Assembly (NCBI RefSeq): GCF_042186555.1
Contig: NC_133327.1
Location: 105,151,853-105,215,852 of the forward strand
Direction of reading: 5' to 3'
Length of the DNA: 64,000 nucleotides
From: Aquarana catesbeiana
Lineage: Eukaryota > Chordata > Amphibia > Anura > Ranidae
A model generated the notes under the pieces. The model had not been told where the DNA came from. It saw only the letters and a list, made by a program, of their open reading frames with translations, and ran no database searches. The position numbers were made by a program, and so were the translations under genes. This document shows positions 45,053 through 55,504 of this stretch, one piece after another. Each line of letters opens with the position of its first letter. Position 1 is the first letter of the stretch.

Positions 45053-45109
45053 GTGTCTGTCCACAGACTCTGTTGACCAGCTGGGTCAACAGAGTCTGTG
45101 GACAGACAC
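45053..45109. repeat. Perfect 26-bp-arm palindrome
   Basis: GTGTCTGTCCACAGACTCTG and the following TTGACC (45053-45078) are perfectly complementary to 45084-45109, with loop AGCTG, between A-rich and T-rich tracts (AAAAAAAAGAAA ... CCCTTTTTTT). It would form a very stable RNA hairpin followed by U-rich sequence. Function unknown. Confidence 0.85.
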
Positions 45110-45954
45110 GCCCTTTTTTTTTTTTTTTTATTTTTTTTTTAGAATTTGGCTTTTTGTTTGAATTGCCAGTTTTGCTGGCCTATTATTTTAAACCATATAT
45201 TTATTTTATTATCAGATAAAGGTACATACACAAAGTCATGACATTATGCAACTTATGTTACAATAAAGAAGAATACAGGGATGAGCCGAACACCCCCCCC
45301 CCCCATCCCCCGGTTCGGTTCGCACCGGAACATGCACACAGAGAAAACATTTGTGCGAACGCCGTTAAAATCTATGCGACTTGAACGTGAAAAATCAAAA
45401 GTGTCCATTTTAAAGGCTTATATGCAAGTTATTGTCATAAAAAGTATTAGGGAAGCCGGGTACTGCCCCAGGGGACATGTATCATTGCAAAAAAAAAGTT
45501 ATTAAAACTGCCTTTTTTTCTGGAGCAGGGATTTTAATAATGCTTAAAGTGAAACAATAAAAATGAAATATTCCTTTATATATCATGCCTGGGGGGGTTC
45601 CCTTAGTCTGCCTGTAAAGTAGCGTATCTTTCCCATGTTTATAATACAGAAAAATTACATTTATAAAGGAAATGTCCCTGACAACATACATTAAAAATCA
45701 TTGAAAAAAAGGGCGTGGGTTCCCCCTCCCCCCAGTCCATTACCAGGGTCTTCGGGTCTGGTATGGATATTAAGAGGAACTCCATGCACAAATAAAAAAA
45801 TAATGGTGTAGGGGTCCCCCTCAAAATCCATACCAGTCCCTTCAGGTCTTGTATGGATTTTAACCACTTGCCGACCGCGCCATAGCCGAAAGACTGCTAC
45901 AGCGCGGTCGGCTTATTCTGGGAGAGCGTCCATGGACTCCCTCCCAGAATCCCA

Positions 45955-46124
45955 CTCTGCAATACCGTGCAATACTCTGCAGTACCCTGCACTACTATGC
46001 AATACCGTGCAATACCCTGCACTACTCTGCAATACCGTTCAATACTGTGCAATACTGTGCAATACCGTGCAATACTCTGCAATACCGTGCAATACTCTGC
46101 AATACCGTGCGATACCCTGAAATA
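45955..46124 (+). repeat. 10-bp minisatellite, left part (copy X)
   Basis: Units such as CTGCAATACC and GTGCAATACT, about 16 copies, are broken by the insertion of foldback C at GATACCCTGAAATA. The array continues at 50795. Confidence 0.88.
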
Positions 46125-46574
46125 TCAAAAAAAAAACAATTTTATTGAAAAAATTCACTTTAACCAGTTACCAACCGGCCCATAGCCGAATGACGGCTGC
46201 AGGGCGGTTGGATAACTCTGGGAGGACGTACTATGACGTCCTCCCAGAATTCCCCTCTCGCGCGCCCCCTGGGGCGCGCACCCGAACACATCCGTGACCG
46301 CCGGGTCCAGGGGACCCGGCGCATCACGGATCCCGGTAAATGGCCGCTGATCGCGGCCGTTTACCATGTGATTGCGCCGTCAAATGACGGCGCGATCACA
46401 TGTAAACAGACCGGCGTCATCTGATGACGCCGGTTCCTCTCCTCCCCTCCTGTGTACCGATCGGTACACAGTGAGCGGGGAGGGGGATGGATGGATGTTT
46501 GCAGCGCTGTGGGCTGTATGTGTAGTGCCCACAGCGCTGCACAGAGACATCCATCCATCCATGCTCAGCCATCC

Positions 46575-47352
46575 CTCACTACTATGCAATGCTGTGCAAT
46601 ACTCTGCAATACCCCCACAATACTCTGCAATGCTGTGCAATACTCTGCAATACCCCCACAATACTCTGCAATACCCCCACAATACTCTGCAATACCCCCA
46701 CAATACTCTGCAATGCTGTGCAATACTCTGCAATGCCCCCACAATACTCTGCAATACCCCCACAATACTCTGCAATGCTGTGCAATACTCTGCAATGCCC
46801 CCACAATACTCTGCAATGCCCCCACAATACTCTGCAATGCTGTGCAATACTCTGCAATGCTGTGCAATACTCTGCAATGCCCCCACAATACTCTGCAATG
46901 CCCCCACAATACTCTGCAATACCCCCACAATACTCTGCAATGCTGTGCAATACTCTGCAATGCCCCCACAATACTCTGCAATGCCCCCGCCATACTCTGC
47001 AATGCCCCCCGCCATACTCTGCAATGCCCCCCGCCATACCCCGCCATACTCCGCAATACCCCGCCATACTCCGCCATACTCCGCCATACCCCGCCATACC
47101 CCGCCATACTCCGCCATACCCCGCCATACCCCGCCATACTCCGCAATACCCTGCCATACCCCGCCATACTCCGCAATACCCCGCCATACTCCGCAATACT
47201 CTGCCATACCCCGCCATACCCCGCCATACTCCGCCATACTCCGCCATACCCCGCAATACCCCGCCATACTCCGCAATACCCTGCCATACCCCGCCATACT
47301 CCGCAATACCCCGCCATACTCCGAAATACCCCGCCATACCCTGCCATGCTGA
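46575..47352 (+). repeat. 10-bp minisatellite of copy Y, with homogenised blocks
   Basis: From 46575 to about 46990 the array is built of CTGCAATACC/CTGCAATGCT with CCCACAATACT interspersed. From about 46985 it changes to CCGCCATACC/CCGCCATACT. Being free of stops it yields open frames of 260-349 codons in nearly all frames on both strands, which is why none is called as a gene. Confidence 0.92.
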
Positions 47353-47534
47353 GCCATGCTCAGCTGTACTCGCCCTCTGTATGTGGCCAGGCTGTGGAAG
47401 TCTCACACATGGGGTATCGCCATACTCAGGAGGAGCAGGAGAATCTATTTTGGGGTGTCATTTTTGGTATGTACATGTTATGTGGTAGAAATATTGTATA
47501 AATGGACAACTTTGTGTTAAAAAAAAAAAGCGTT

Positions 47535-49248
47535 TTAACCACTTCCCGCCCGCCGGCCGTCATACAACGTCCTTGACTTTGTGCGGAGATATCTGAATGA
47601 TGGTTGCAGCTACAGGCATCATTCAGATATCAGCTTTTTCAGCCAGCGATTCCCTACACCATGAGAACGATCATAGCAGCTGTTCCACTGCTTGATCGTT
47701 CTTACAGGAGGCGAGAGGTGACCCCATATCTCACTGTAAAGAGGACCTGTTATGCCATATTCCTATTACAAGGGATGTTTACAATCCTTTTAATAGAAAT
47801 AAAAGTGATCAAAAAAAAAAAATTGGGGGGGGAAAAAAGTGTCAAACTAAAATAAATAAAGTAAAATGAACAATAAAAAAAAAAAAAAAATTTTTAAAGC
47901 GCCCCTGTCCCTGTGTGCTCGCATGCAGAAGCGAACGCATATGTAAGTCCCGCTCACATATGAAAACGGTGTTCAAACCACACATGTGAGGTATTGCTGC
48001 GATCGGTAGAGCGAGAGCAATAATTTTGGCTCTAGACCTCCTCTGTAACTCAAAACATGTAACCAGTAAAAAATTTTAAAGCGTCGCCTATGGGGATTTT
48101 TGAGTAGCAAAGTTTGGCGCCATTCCACAAGCGCGTGCAATTTTGAAGGGTGACATGTTGGGTATCTATTTACTCGGCGTAACTTCATCTTTCACATTAT
48201 GCAAAAACATTGGGCTAACTTTACTGTTTTGGTTTTTGTAAAGCACAAAACAGTTATTTTTCCAAAAAAAACGCGTTAAAAAAATTGGTGCGCAAATACC
48301 GTGCGAGATAAAAAGTTGCAACAACCGCCATTGTATTCTCTAGGGTCTTTGCTAAAAAAACATATATAATGTTTTGGGGTTCTAAGTAATTTTCTAGCTA
48401 ATAAATGATGATTTTTACATGTAGGAGAGAAATGTCAGAATTGGCCTGGGTGCTCCAGAACGCCTGAAGGTGCTCCCCTGCATGTTGGGCCTCTGTATGT
48501 GGCCACGCTGTGTAAAAGTCTCACACATGTGGTATCACCATACTCGGGAGTAATAGCAGAATGTGTTTTGGGGTGTAATTTGTGGTATGCATATGCGGTC
48601 TGTGAGAAATACCCTGCTAATATGACAATTTTGTGGAAAAAAATAAAAATAAAAAAAAAACCTTGATTTTGCAAAGAATTGTGGGAAAAAATGACAACTT
48701 CAAAAAACTCACCATGCATCTTTCTAAATACCTTGGAATGTCTTCTTTCCAAAAAGGGGTCATTTGGGGGGTATTTGTACTTTTCTGGCATGTTAGGGTC
48801 TCAAGAAATGAGGCCGTCAGTACTTCAGGTGTGATCAATTTTCAGATATTCGCACCATAGCTTTTGGACTCTATAACTTTCAAAAAGACCAAATAATATC
48901 CACCGATTTGGGTTATTTTTACCAAAGATATGTAGCGGTATAAATTTTGGCCAAAATATATGAAGAAAAATTACTAATTTGCAAAATATTATAACAGAAA
49001 TGAAGAAAAATGTATTTTTTTACAGATTTTTCGGTCTTTTTTCTTTTACGGCGCAAAAAATAAAGAACCCAGCAGTGATTAAATACCACCAAAAGAAAGC
49101 TCTATTTGTGTGAAAAAAAGGACAAAAATTTCATAAAGATACAGTGTTGCATGACTGAGTAATTGTCATTCAAAATGTGAGAGCACCAAAAGCTGAAAAT
49201 TGGTCTGGTTAGGAAGGGGGTTTAAGGGCCCAGTTGTCAAGTGGTTAA
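47535..49248 (+). repeat. 3' module of copy Y
   Basis: It begins with an internal TTAACCACTTCCCGCC, as if an element end had been captured. It includes a hairpin, TATCTGAATGATGGTTGCAG ... GGCATCATTCAGATATC (about 47588-47631), and the shared segments CACACATGTGAGGTATTGCT and AGGGTCTTTGCTAAAAAA. It is near-identical in order to 51462-53283. Non-coding. Confidence 0.7.
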
Positions 49249-49636
49249 ACACCAATCAAAAACATGGTTAGAAACCAAATACCATCACCAATAGATAAAA
49301 ATAGACAACGTTGTCTAAAAACAAACCACAGATGGCCGCCACTTACATATACCATACACACCTCTCATCAAACAAATTAAAGAATAATATCAAAGAGTAG
49401 GTCTCTCAATAAATATGGGGGCTACTGTCATGACGTAATGCAGTTCACTCAGGTAGATAGAGCATCATAAGATGGATAATTGTGTCCTAAGTGAAGGGCT
49501 GCCAATATGCATAAATAAATATATTAATCAGTCACAACATCAGTGCTATGGGGGTCAGAGATACTGAATGAATGAGTATAGCAGTCCCATGCAAGGGATG
49601 TCAGGTTAGATCTTACCCCTCCGCAGACACCGGAAA

Positions 49637-49696
49637 GTGACAAAGCTCTGAAGAAATTCCAGTGACGGATGAAACGCGTCAGCATGATGCCATCAC
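49637..49696 (+). ncRNA. Candidate type I hammerhead ribozyme in foldback C
   Basis: CTGAAGA (49648-49654), stem II TCC-AGTGAC-GGA, GAAA (49671-49674), then CGCGTC ending at 49680. Stem I: GCT (49645-49647) pairs with AGC (49681-49683), with an outer helix GTGA (49637-49640)/TCAC (49693-49696). Stem II is short and contains a U-U mismatch at its base, so activity is less certain than for the foldback B copy. The opposite arm lacks the motif. Confidence 0.5.
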
Positions 49697-50794
49697 GCTC
49701 CACATAGCGTGCACACAGACCCACCCACCAGCCCTGGGCATCCCACCCGTACCACTGCGAGGGGTTTTCAAACAGACCCGGGAATTGGAGGACGATATAC
49801 ACTGCATCCCGGCGGTATTCATTAACCTTACAGCACTACTCCCGACTGTCATCGTATGCATCCCGCCTACGACACCTCACCTGTGGATGAAGTAATCCTG
49901 CTAAGCTGCCTGGAGATGGTAAAAGAAGGACTTATGCTGCCTTGCTCGATCGTTGTCACTTTCCGGTGTCTACGGAGGGGTGAGATCTAACCTGACATCC
50001 CTTGCATGGGACTGCTATACTCATTCATTATCTCTGTCCCCCATAGCACTGATGTTGTGACTGATTAATATATTTATTTATGCATATTGGCAGCCCTTCG
50101 CTTAGGACACAATTCCTATCATATTATCCATCTTATTATGCTCTATCTACCTGAGTGAACTGCATTATGTCATGACAGTAGCCCCCAACGTTATATCCAT
50201 CAGCAGGTTATCTTCAATCCTTTGTGTTTTCATTCATATGGTGGATATCCATTACCCACGGCTGTACCGCCTACCACCTTATTTCTATCAGCAAATCACT
50301 TGCATATCTATTTACATCAAGAAACTTTAATATTTATTGAGAGACCTACTCTTTGATATTATTCTTTAATTTGTTTGATGAGAGGTGTGTATGGTGTATG
50401 TAAGTGGTGGCCATCTGTGGTTTGTTTTTAGACAACGTTGTCTATTTTTATCTATTGGTGATGGTATTTGGTTTCTAACCATGTTTTTGATTGGTGTTTA
50501 AAGTGAATTTTTTCAATAAAATTTATACATACTTTTTGCTATATTGCCTGTTCCTCTTTTATGAACTGCTGTTGGTTGGAATTGGTCTCCAATTCTGTTT
50601 CTCTTCCCCCTCCTGTTTTTTTTTATATGCATAGTTAATTCAGAGGAACGCACCCATCTCTATGCCTGAGTGCTTTGGGTGTAAGCAATTAGCTTAGTTC
50701 ACACAGTGTAGTTACTACCGAATCCTCACCTGTTGTTACCATTATTGATTAAGCAAAGTTGAAGAGTTCTTTTAACTCCCTTGTTGTTTTCATA

Positions 50795-51300
50795 GATACC
50801 CTGAAATACCCTGCACTACTCTGCAATACCCTGCAATACTCTGCACTACTCTGCAATACCCTGCAATGCTCTGCAATACCCTGCACTGCACTGCAATACC
50901 CTGCAATACTCTGCAATACCCTGCACTATCCTGCACTACTCTGCAATACCCCGCAATACTCTGCACTACTCTGCAATACCCAGCAATACCCTGCAATACT
51001 CTGCACTACCCTGCAATACCCTGCAATACCCTGCAATACTCCGCAATACTCTTCAGTACCGTGCAATACCCTGCAATACTCCACAATACTCTGCAATACC
51101 CTGCAATATCCGCAATACTCTGCAATACCCAGCCATACCCAGCCATACTCTGCAATATTCTGCAAAACTCGGTGATACCCAGCCATACTCTGCCATACCC
51201 AGCCATACCCAGTCATGCTCGATGATACCCTGCAATACCCTGCCATGCTGAGCTATACTCGGTCATGCTCGGCCATGCTCTGCCATACTCGGCTGTACTC
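50795..51300 (+). repeat. 10-bp minisatellite, right part (copy X)
   Basis: It continues the array split by foldback C: CTGCAATACC, CTGCACTACT and near the end CAGCCATACC and CGGCCATGCT. It leads into GGCCTCTGTATGTGGCCAGG, as in copy Y at about 47374. Confidence 0.88.
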
Positions 51301-51461
51301 GGCCTCTGTATGTGGCCAGGCTGTGGAAGTCTCACACTTGTGGTACCACTGTACTCAGGAGGAGTAGGAGAATCTATTTTGGGGTGTAATTTTTGGTATG
51401 TACATGCTATGTGTTAGAAATATTGTATAAATGGACAACTTTGTGTTAAAAAAAAAGTGTT

Positions 51462-53283
51462 TTAACCACTTCCCGCCCTCCCGCCTGCCCGTCCATCATA
51501 TGACGTCCTTGAATTTGTGCGGGGATATCTGAATGATGGGTGCAGCTACAGGCATCATTCAGATATTAGCTTTTTCAGCCGGCAATTCCCTACACCATAA
51601 GAATGATCATAGCAGCTGTTCCACTGCTTGATCAGTCTTACAGGAGGCAAGAGGGGACGTCCCCCCTTCCCGCCGCCCTCCGGTGCTTCTACCGACTCAC
51701 CGCTACGATCGAAGCCAGGATCTTTTTTTTTTTTTTTACCAGGCTTCCCAGCCTAGAGGTGAGATGTGGGGTCTTATTGACCCCATATCTCACTGTAAAG
51801 AGGACCTGTCATGCCATATTCCTATTACAAGGGATGTTTACAATCCTTTTAATAGGAATAAAAGTGATCAAAAAAAAAAATTTGGGGGGAAAAAAGTGTC
51901 AAACTAAAATAAATAAAGTAAAATGAACAATAAAAAGAAAAAAAGAAAATTTAAAGTGCCCCAGTTAGTGTGCTCGCATGTAAGTCCCGCCCACATATGA
52001 AAAAGGTGTTCAAACCACACATGTGAGGTATTGCTGCGAACGTTAGAGCGAGTGCAATAATTTTGACCCTAGACCTCCTCTGTAACTCGTGTAACATGTA
52101 ACCAGTAAAAAGCGTCGCCTATGGGGATTTTTAAGTAGAGAAGTTTGGCGCCATTCCACGAGCGTGTACAATTTCGAAGGGTGACATGTAAGGTATCTAT
52201 TTACTCGGCGTAACTTCATCTTTCACATTATGCAAAAACATTGGGCTAACTTTACTGTTTTGTTTTTTTTTAAAGCACAAAACTATTTTTTTTTCCCCAA
52301 AAAAAGCGTTCAAAAAATTGCTGCGCAAATACCGTGCAAGATAAAAAGTTGCAACAACCGCCATTGTATTCTCTAGGGTCTTTGCTAAAAAACATATATA
52401 ATGTTTTGGGGTTCTATGTAATTTTCTAGCAAATAAATGATGATTTTTACATGTAGGAGAGAAACGTTAGAATTGGCCTGGGTGCTCCAGAATGCCTGAA
52501 GGTGCTCCCCTGCATGTTGGGCCTCTCTATGTGGCCACGCTGTGTAAAAGTCTCAAACATGTGGTATCACCATACTCAGGAGTAATAGCAGAATGTGTTT
52601 TGGGGTGTAATTTGTGGTATGCATATGCTGTGTGTGAGAAATAACCTGCTAATATGACAATTTTGTTAAAAAAAAAAAAAGAAAAAAAAAATATTGATTT
52701 TGCAAAGATTTGGAGAAAAAATGACAACTTCAAAAAACTCACCATGCATAGTTCTAAATAACTTGGAATGTCTTCTTTCCAAAATGGGGTTATTTGGGGG
52801 GTATTTGTACTTTTCTGGCATGTTAGGGTCTCAAGAAATTAGATAGGCCGTCAGTACTTCAGGTGTGATCAATTTTCAATGATTGGCACCACAGCTTTTG
52901 GACTCTATAACTTTCACAAAGACCAAATAATATACACCAATTTGTACTTATTTTTACCAAAGATATGTAGCAGTTTAAATTTTGGCCAAAATTTAAGAAG
53001 ACAAATTACAAATTTGCTAAATTTTATAACAGAAACAAAGAAAAATTCATTTTTTTACTGAGTTTTCAGTCTTTTTTCTTTTATAGCGCAAAAAAGAAAA
53101 AACCCAATGGTGATTAAATACCACCAAAAGAAAGCTCTATTTGTGTGAAAAAAAGGACAAAAATGTCATATGGGTACAGTATTGTATGACTGAGTAATTG
53201 TCATTCAAAATGTAAGAGCACCAAAAGCTGAAAATTGGTCTGGTTAGGAAGGGGGTTTGGGTGCCCATTTGTCAAGTGGTTAA
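51462..53283 (+). repeat. 3' module of copy X
   Basis: Second copy of the module at 47535-49248, with the same hairpin (TATCTGAATGATGGGTGCAG ... GGCATCATTCAGATAT) and an extra segment at about 51650-51780 (GACGTCCCCCCTTCC ... GATGTGGGGTC). Ends CAAGTGGTTAA. Non-coding. Confidence 0.7.
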
Positions 53284-54180
53284 GGGGAACCCTGGGCCAA
53301 AATAAAAAAATGGCATGGGGCCCCCCAAAATCCATACCAGATTCTTAAACTCTTATCCAGCATGCAACCTGGCAGGCAGCAGGAAAAGGGGGGTGGATGA
53401 GAGAGTGCCCCCCTCCTGAACCGTACCAGGCCACATGCCCTCAACATGGGGAGCACCTTGTCCCCATGTTGATTGGGGCAAGGGCCTCATCCCCACAACC
53501 CTTGCCCAGTTGTTGTGGGGGTCTGTGGGCAGGGGGCTTATGGGAATATGGAAGCCCCCAGATCTTGCCCCCCCATGTGAATGGGTATGAGATACATTGT
53601 ACCCCTACCCATTTACCAAAAAAGTGTCAAAAAAGTAAAAACGACAGGAGACAATCCTTTATTTAAAAAAAAGAGTGTCCCTCAATGTTAATCCATCATC
53701 AATCACGGCACCGATGACATAAATAGGTCACATGACATGACCTCACATGATGTCAGGAGGGGGCGGGGTCACCCAGTTTTTCAGTTTTTTTTCTCGGGAC
53801 TGTCGGGGCCGTGATTGAAGATGGATGGACATCGCGGGACACTTTTTTTAAAGAAATTGTCAAAAACTGTCTCCTGTCATTTTTACTTTTTCTACCCATT
53901 CACATAAGGGGGCAGGATCTGGGGGCCCCCTTGTTAAAGGGGCTTCCAAATTCCGATCAACATGGGGACAAGGTGCTTTGGGGGGACCCATGTTGAGGGC
54001 ATGTGGCTTGGTACAGTTCAGGAGGGTGGCGCTCTTTTGCCCCCTCACCTTTTCCTGCGGCCTGCCAGGTTGCATGCTCGTATAAGGGTCTGGTATGGAT
54101 TTTGGGGGGGACTCCCACGCAATTTTTTTTATTTTGGCACAGGGTTCCCCTTAAAATCTATACTAGACCTGAAGGGCCTG

Positions 54181-55406
54181 GTAGGGATTTTGGGGGATAA
54201 AAATAAAAAGTGTGGCGCTAATGTGTGGTGAGACACCTGTTACTAGTCAAGTAGCAATGATCTCTATAAAAGAGTAATAAAACTTAAAGTGTATACTTGT
54301 GAAGTGAGAGGTGATTGTTTTGTGAAACATCCCAAAGAAATATAAAAAGTAGTGAATGTTTAGATGTGTGGGGGAGTAGGGTACTCGGTAACAACCTATG
54401 GGTTAATTAAGAAACAATCGTGCATATAGAACCATATTCCAAAAAGCAGTACAGGCAAATATTGATGCAAGGTATCTCAATAAACTGAGTATGCTGTTCA
54501 ACAAAAATAATGTTCATTAAGATAGAAACCAAGAAAGAGGACATCCAAATCACTAAGAGGGGTAAACATATATGGAACCTCCCAGTCTATTAATAGATGG
54601 ATGGGGTATTCCTATTTAGTCCCGCAACCAACTGGGGATTTCTGACAAGATGCTTCATGGGTCTTCCTACAGATCTTCAACCCATACCGTTTGACGGTGC
54701 AAGCTCGTTTGACTCACCGCCACGGCCTGTGAGTCCACCTGATTTGGTAAGGGCATCCTTTTGCTTTTTCTTTCTCCATGTTGAGACCATCCACATGAGT
54801 CACGAATCTGCTTGTTCTCAAGGACCCTTCCCTAACAACCTATAATCACCTCATAGGAAGACGGCTTGCGCCCAGTTGGTTGCGGGACTAAATAGGAATA
54901 CCCCATCCATCTATTAATAGACTGGGAGGTTCCATATATGTTTACCCCTCTTAGTGATTTGGATGTCCTCTTTCTTGGTTTCTATCTTAATGAACATTAT
55001 TTTTGTTGAACAGCATACTCAGTTTATTGAGATACCTTGCATCAATATTTGCCTGTACTGCTTTTTGGAATATGGTTCTATATGCACGATTGTTTCTTAA
55101 TTAACCCATAGGTTGTTACCGAGTACCCTACTCCCCCACACATCTAAACATTCACTACTTTTTATATTTCTTTGGGATGTTTCACAAAACAATCACCTCT
55201 CACTTCACAAGTATACACTTTAAGTTTTATTACTCTTTTATAGAGATCATTGCTACTTGACTAGTAACAGGTGTCTCACCACACATTAGCGCCACACTTT
55301 TTATTTTTATTTCACACTTGCAACGGTCAAATTGCTGTGTTGGCTGCTTCATCTTTTTTTAGGAGTTGGCGCAATTTCTACATCTTTTCTGTATGGATTT
55401 TGGGGG
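54181..55406. mobile_element. Foldback D: palindromic insertion with 12-16-bp TSD
   Basis: The insert 54197-55390 is flanked by GGATTTTGGGGG (54185-54196 and 55395-55406), extendable to 16 bp with one mismatch (GTAGGGATTT.../GTATGGATTT...). The arms (54197-54636 and about 54873-55310) are near-perfect mirrors with an axis near 54754, e.g. CCGCAACCAACTGGG / CCCAGTTGGTTGCGG. A loop of about 235 bp separates them. The right about 80 bases (GTTGGCGCAATTTCTACATC and following) have no partner. No hammerhead core is seen. Same architecture as foldbacks A and C. Confidence 0.85.
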
Positions 55407-55504
55407 GCCCAATGCCATTTTTTTAAAATGCTGACGTGGGGTTCTCCTTAAAATCCATACTAGACCTCAGGGGTCTGGTATGGATTATTGGTGGGACCTC
55501 CACA

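Larger units (their letters stand above)
46160..49248 (+). mobile_element. Copy Y: TTAA-flanked piggyBac-like element inside foldback C
   Basis: Ends TTAACCAGTTACCAACCGG (46160) and GTCAAGTGGTTAA (ending 49248). The empty site is visible in the opposite arm of foldback C: GGTGTTTAAAGTGAATTTTT at about 50496. It has the same plan as copy X: 5' part with GGGAGGACGTACTATGACGT, 10-bp minisatellite, internal TTAACCACTTCCCGCC (47535) and 3' module. No coding gene; long open frames come from the minisatellite. Confidence 0.88.
46111..50808. mobile_element. Foldback C: palindromic insertion with 14-bp TSD
   Basis: The insert 46125-50794 is flanked by an exact 14-bp duplication, GATACCCTGAAATA (46111-46124 and 50795-50808), within the minisatellite of copy X. 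Arms: 46134-46163 plus 49249 to about 49645, mirrored by about 49955-50525 (the right arm has about 140 extra bases near 50190-50330). The right about 265 bases (50530-50794) have no partner. It contains a hammerhead-like motif (49637-49696) in one arm only. It is interrupted by copy Y. The TSD length and asymmetry match foldbacks A and D. Confidence 0.85.
45860..53283 (+). mobile_element. Copy X: TTAA-flanked piggyBac-like element (contains foldback C)
   Basis: Ends TTAACCACTTGCCGACCG (45860) and GTCAAGTGGTTAA (ending 53283). The flanks GTATGGATTT and GGGGAACCCTGGG correspond to the uninterrupted site TATGGATTTTAAGGGGAACC in hAT-2 (about 39981), which proves TTAA insertion. It comprises a 5' part, a 10-bp minisatellite, an internal TTAACCACTTCCCGCC junction (51462) and a 3' module. 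About 2.7 kb once foldback C (46125-50794 plus one TSD copy) is subtracted. No transposase. Confidence 0.85.

Noticed and set aside
46372..47501. Open frames of 260-349 codons on both strands (Tyr/Ala/Ile/Leu/Cys/Asn-rich)
   Set aside because: They arise from a stop-free 10-bp minisatellite, overlap in nearly every frame and show no domain, start context or splice structure.
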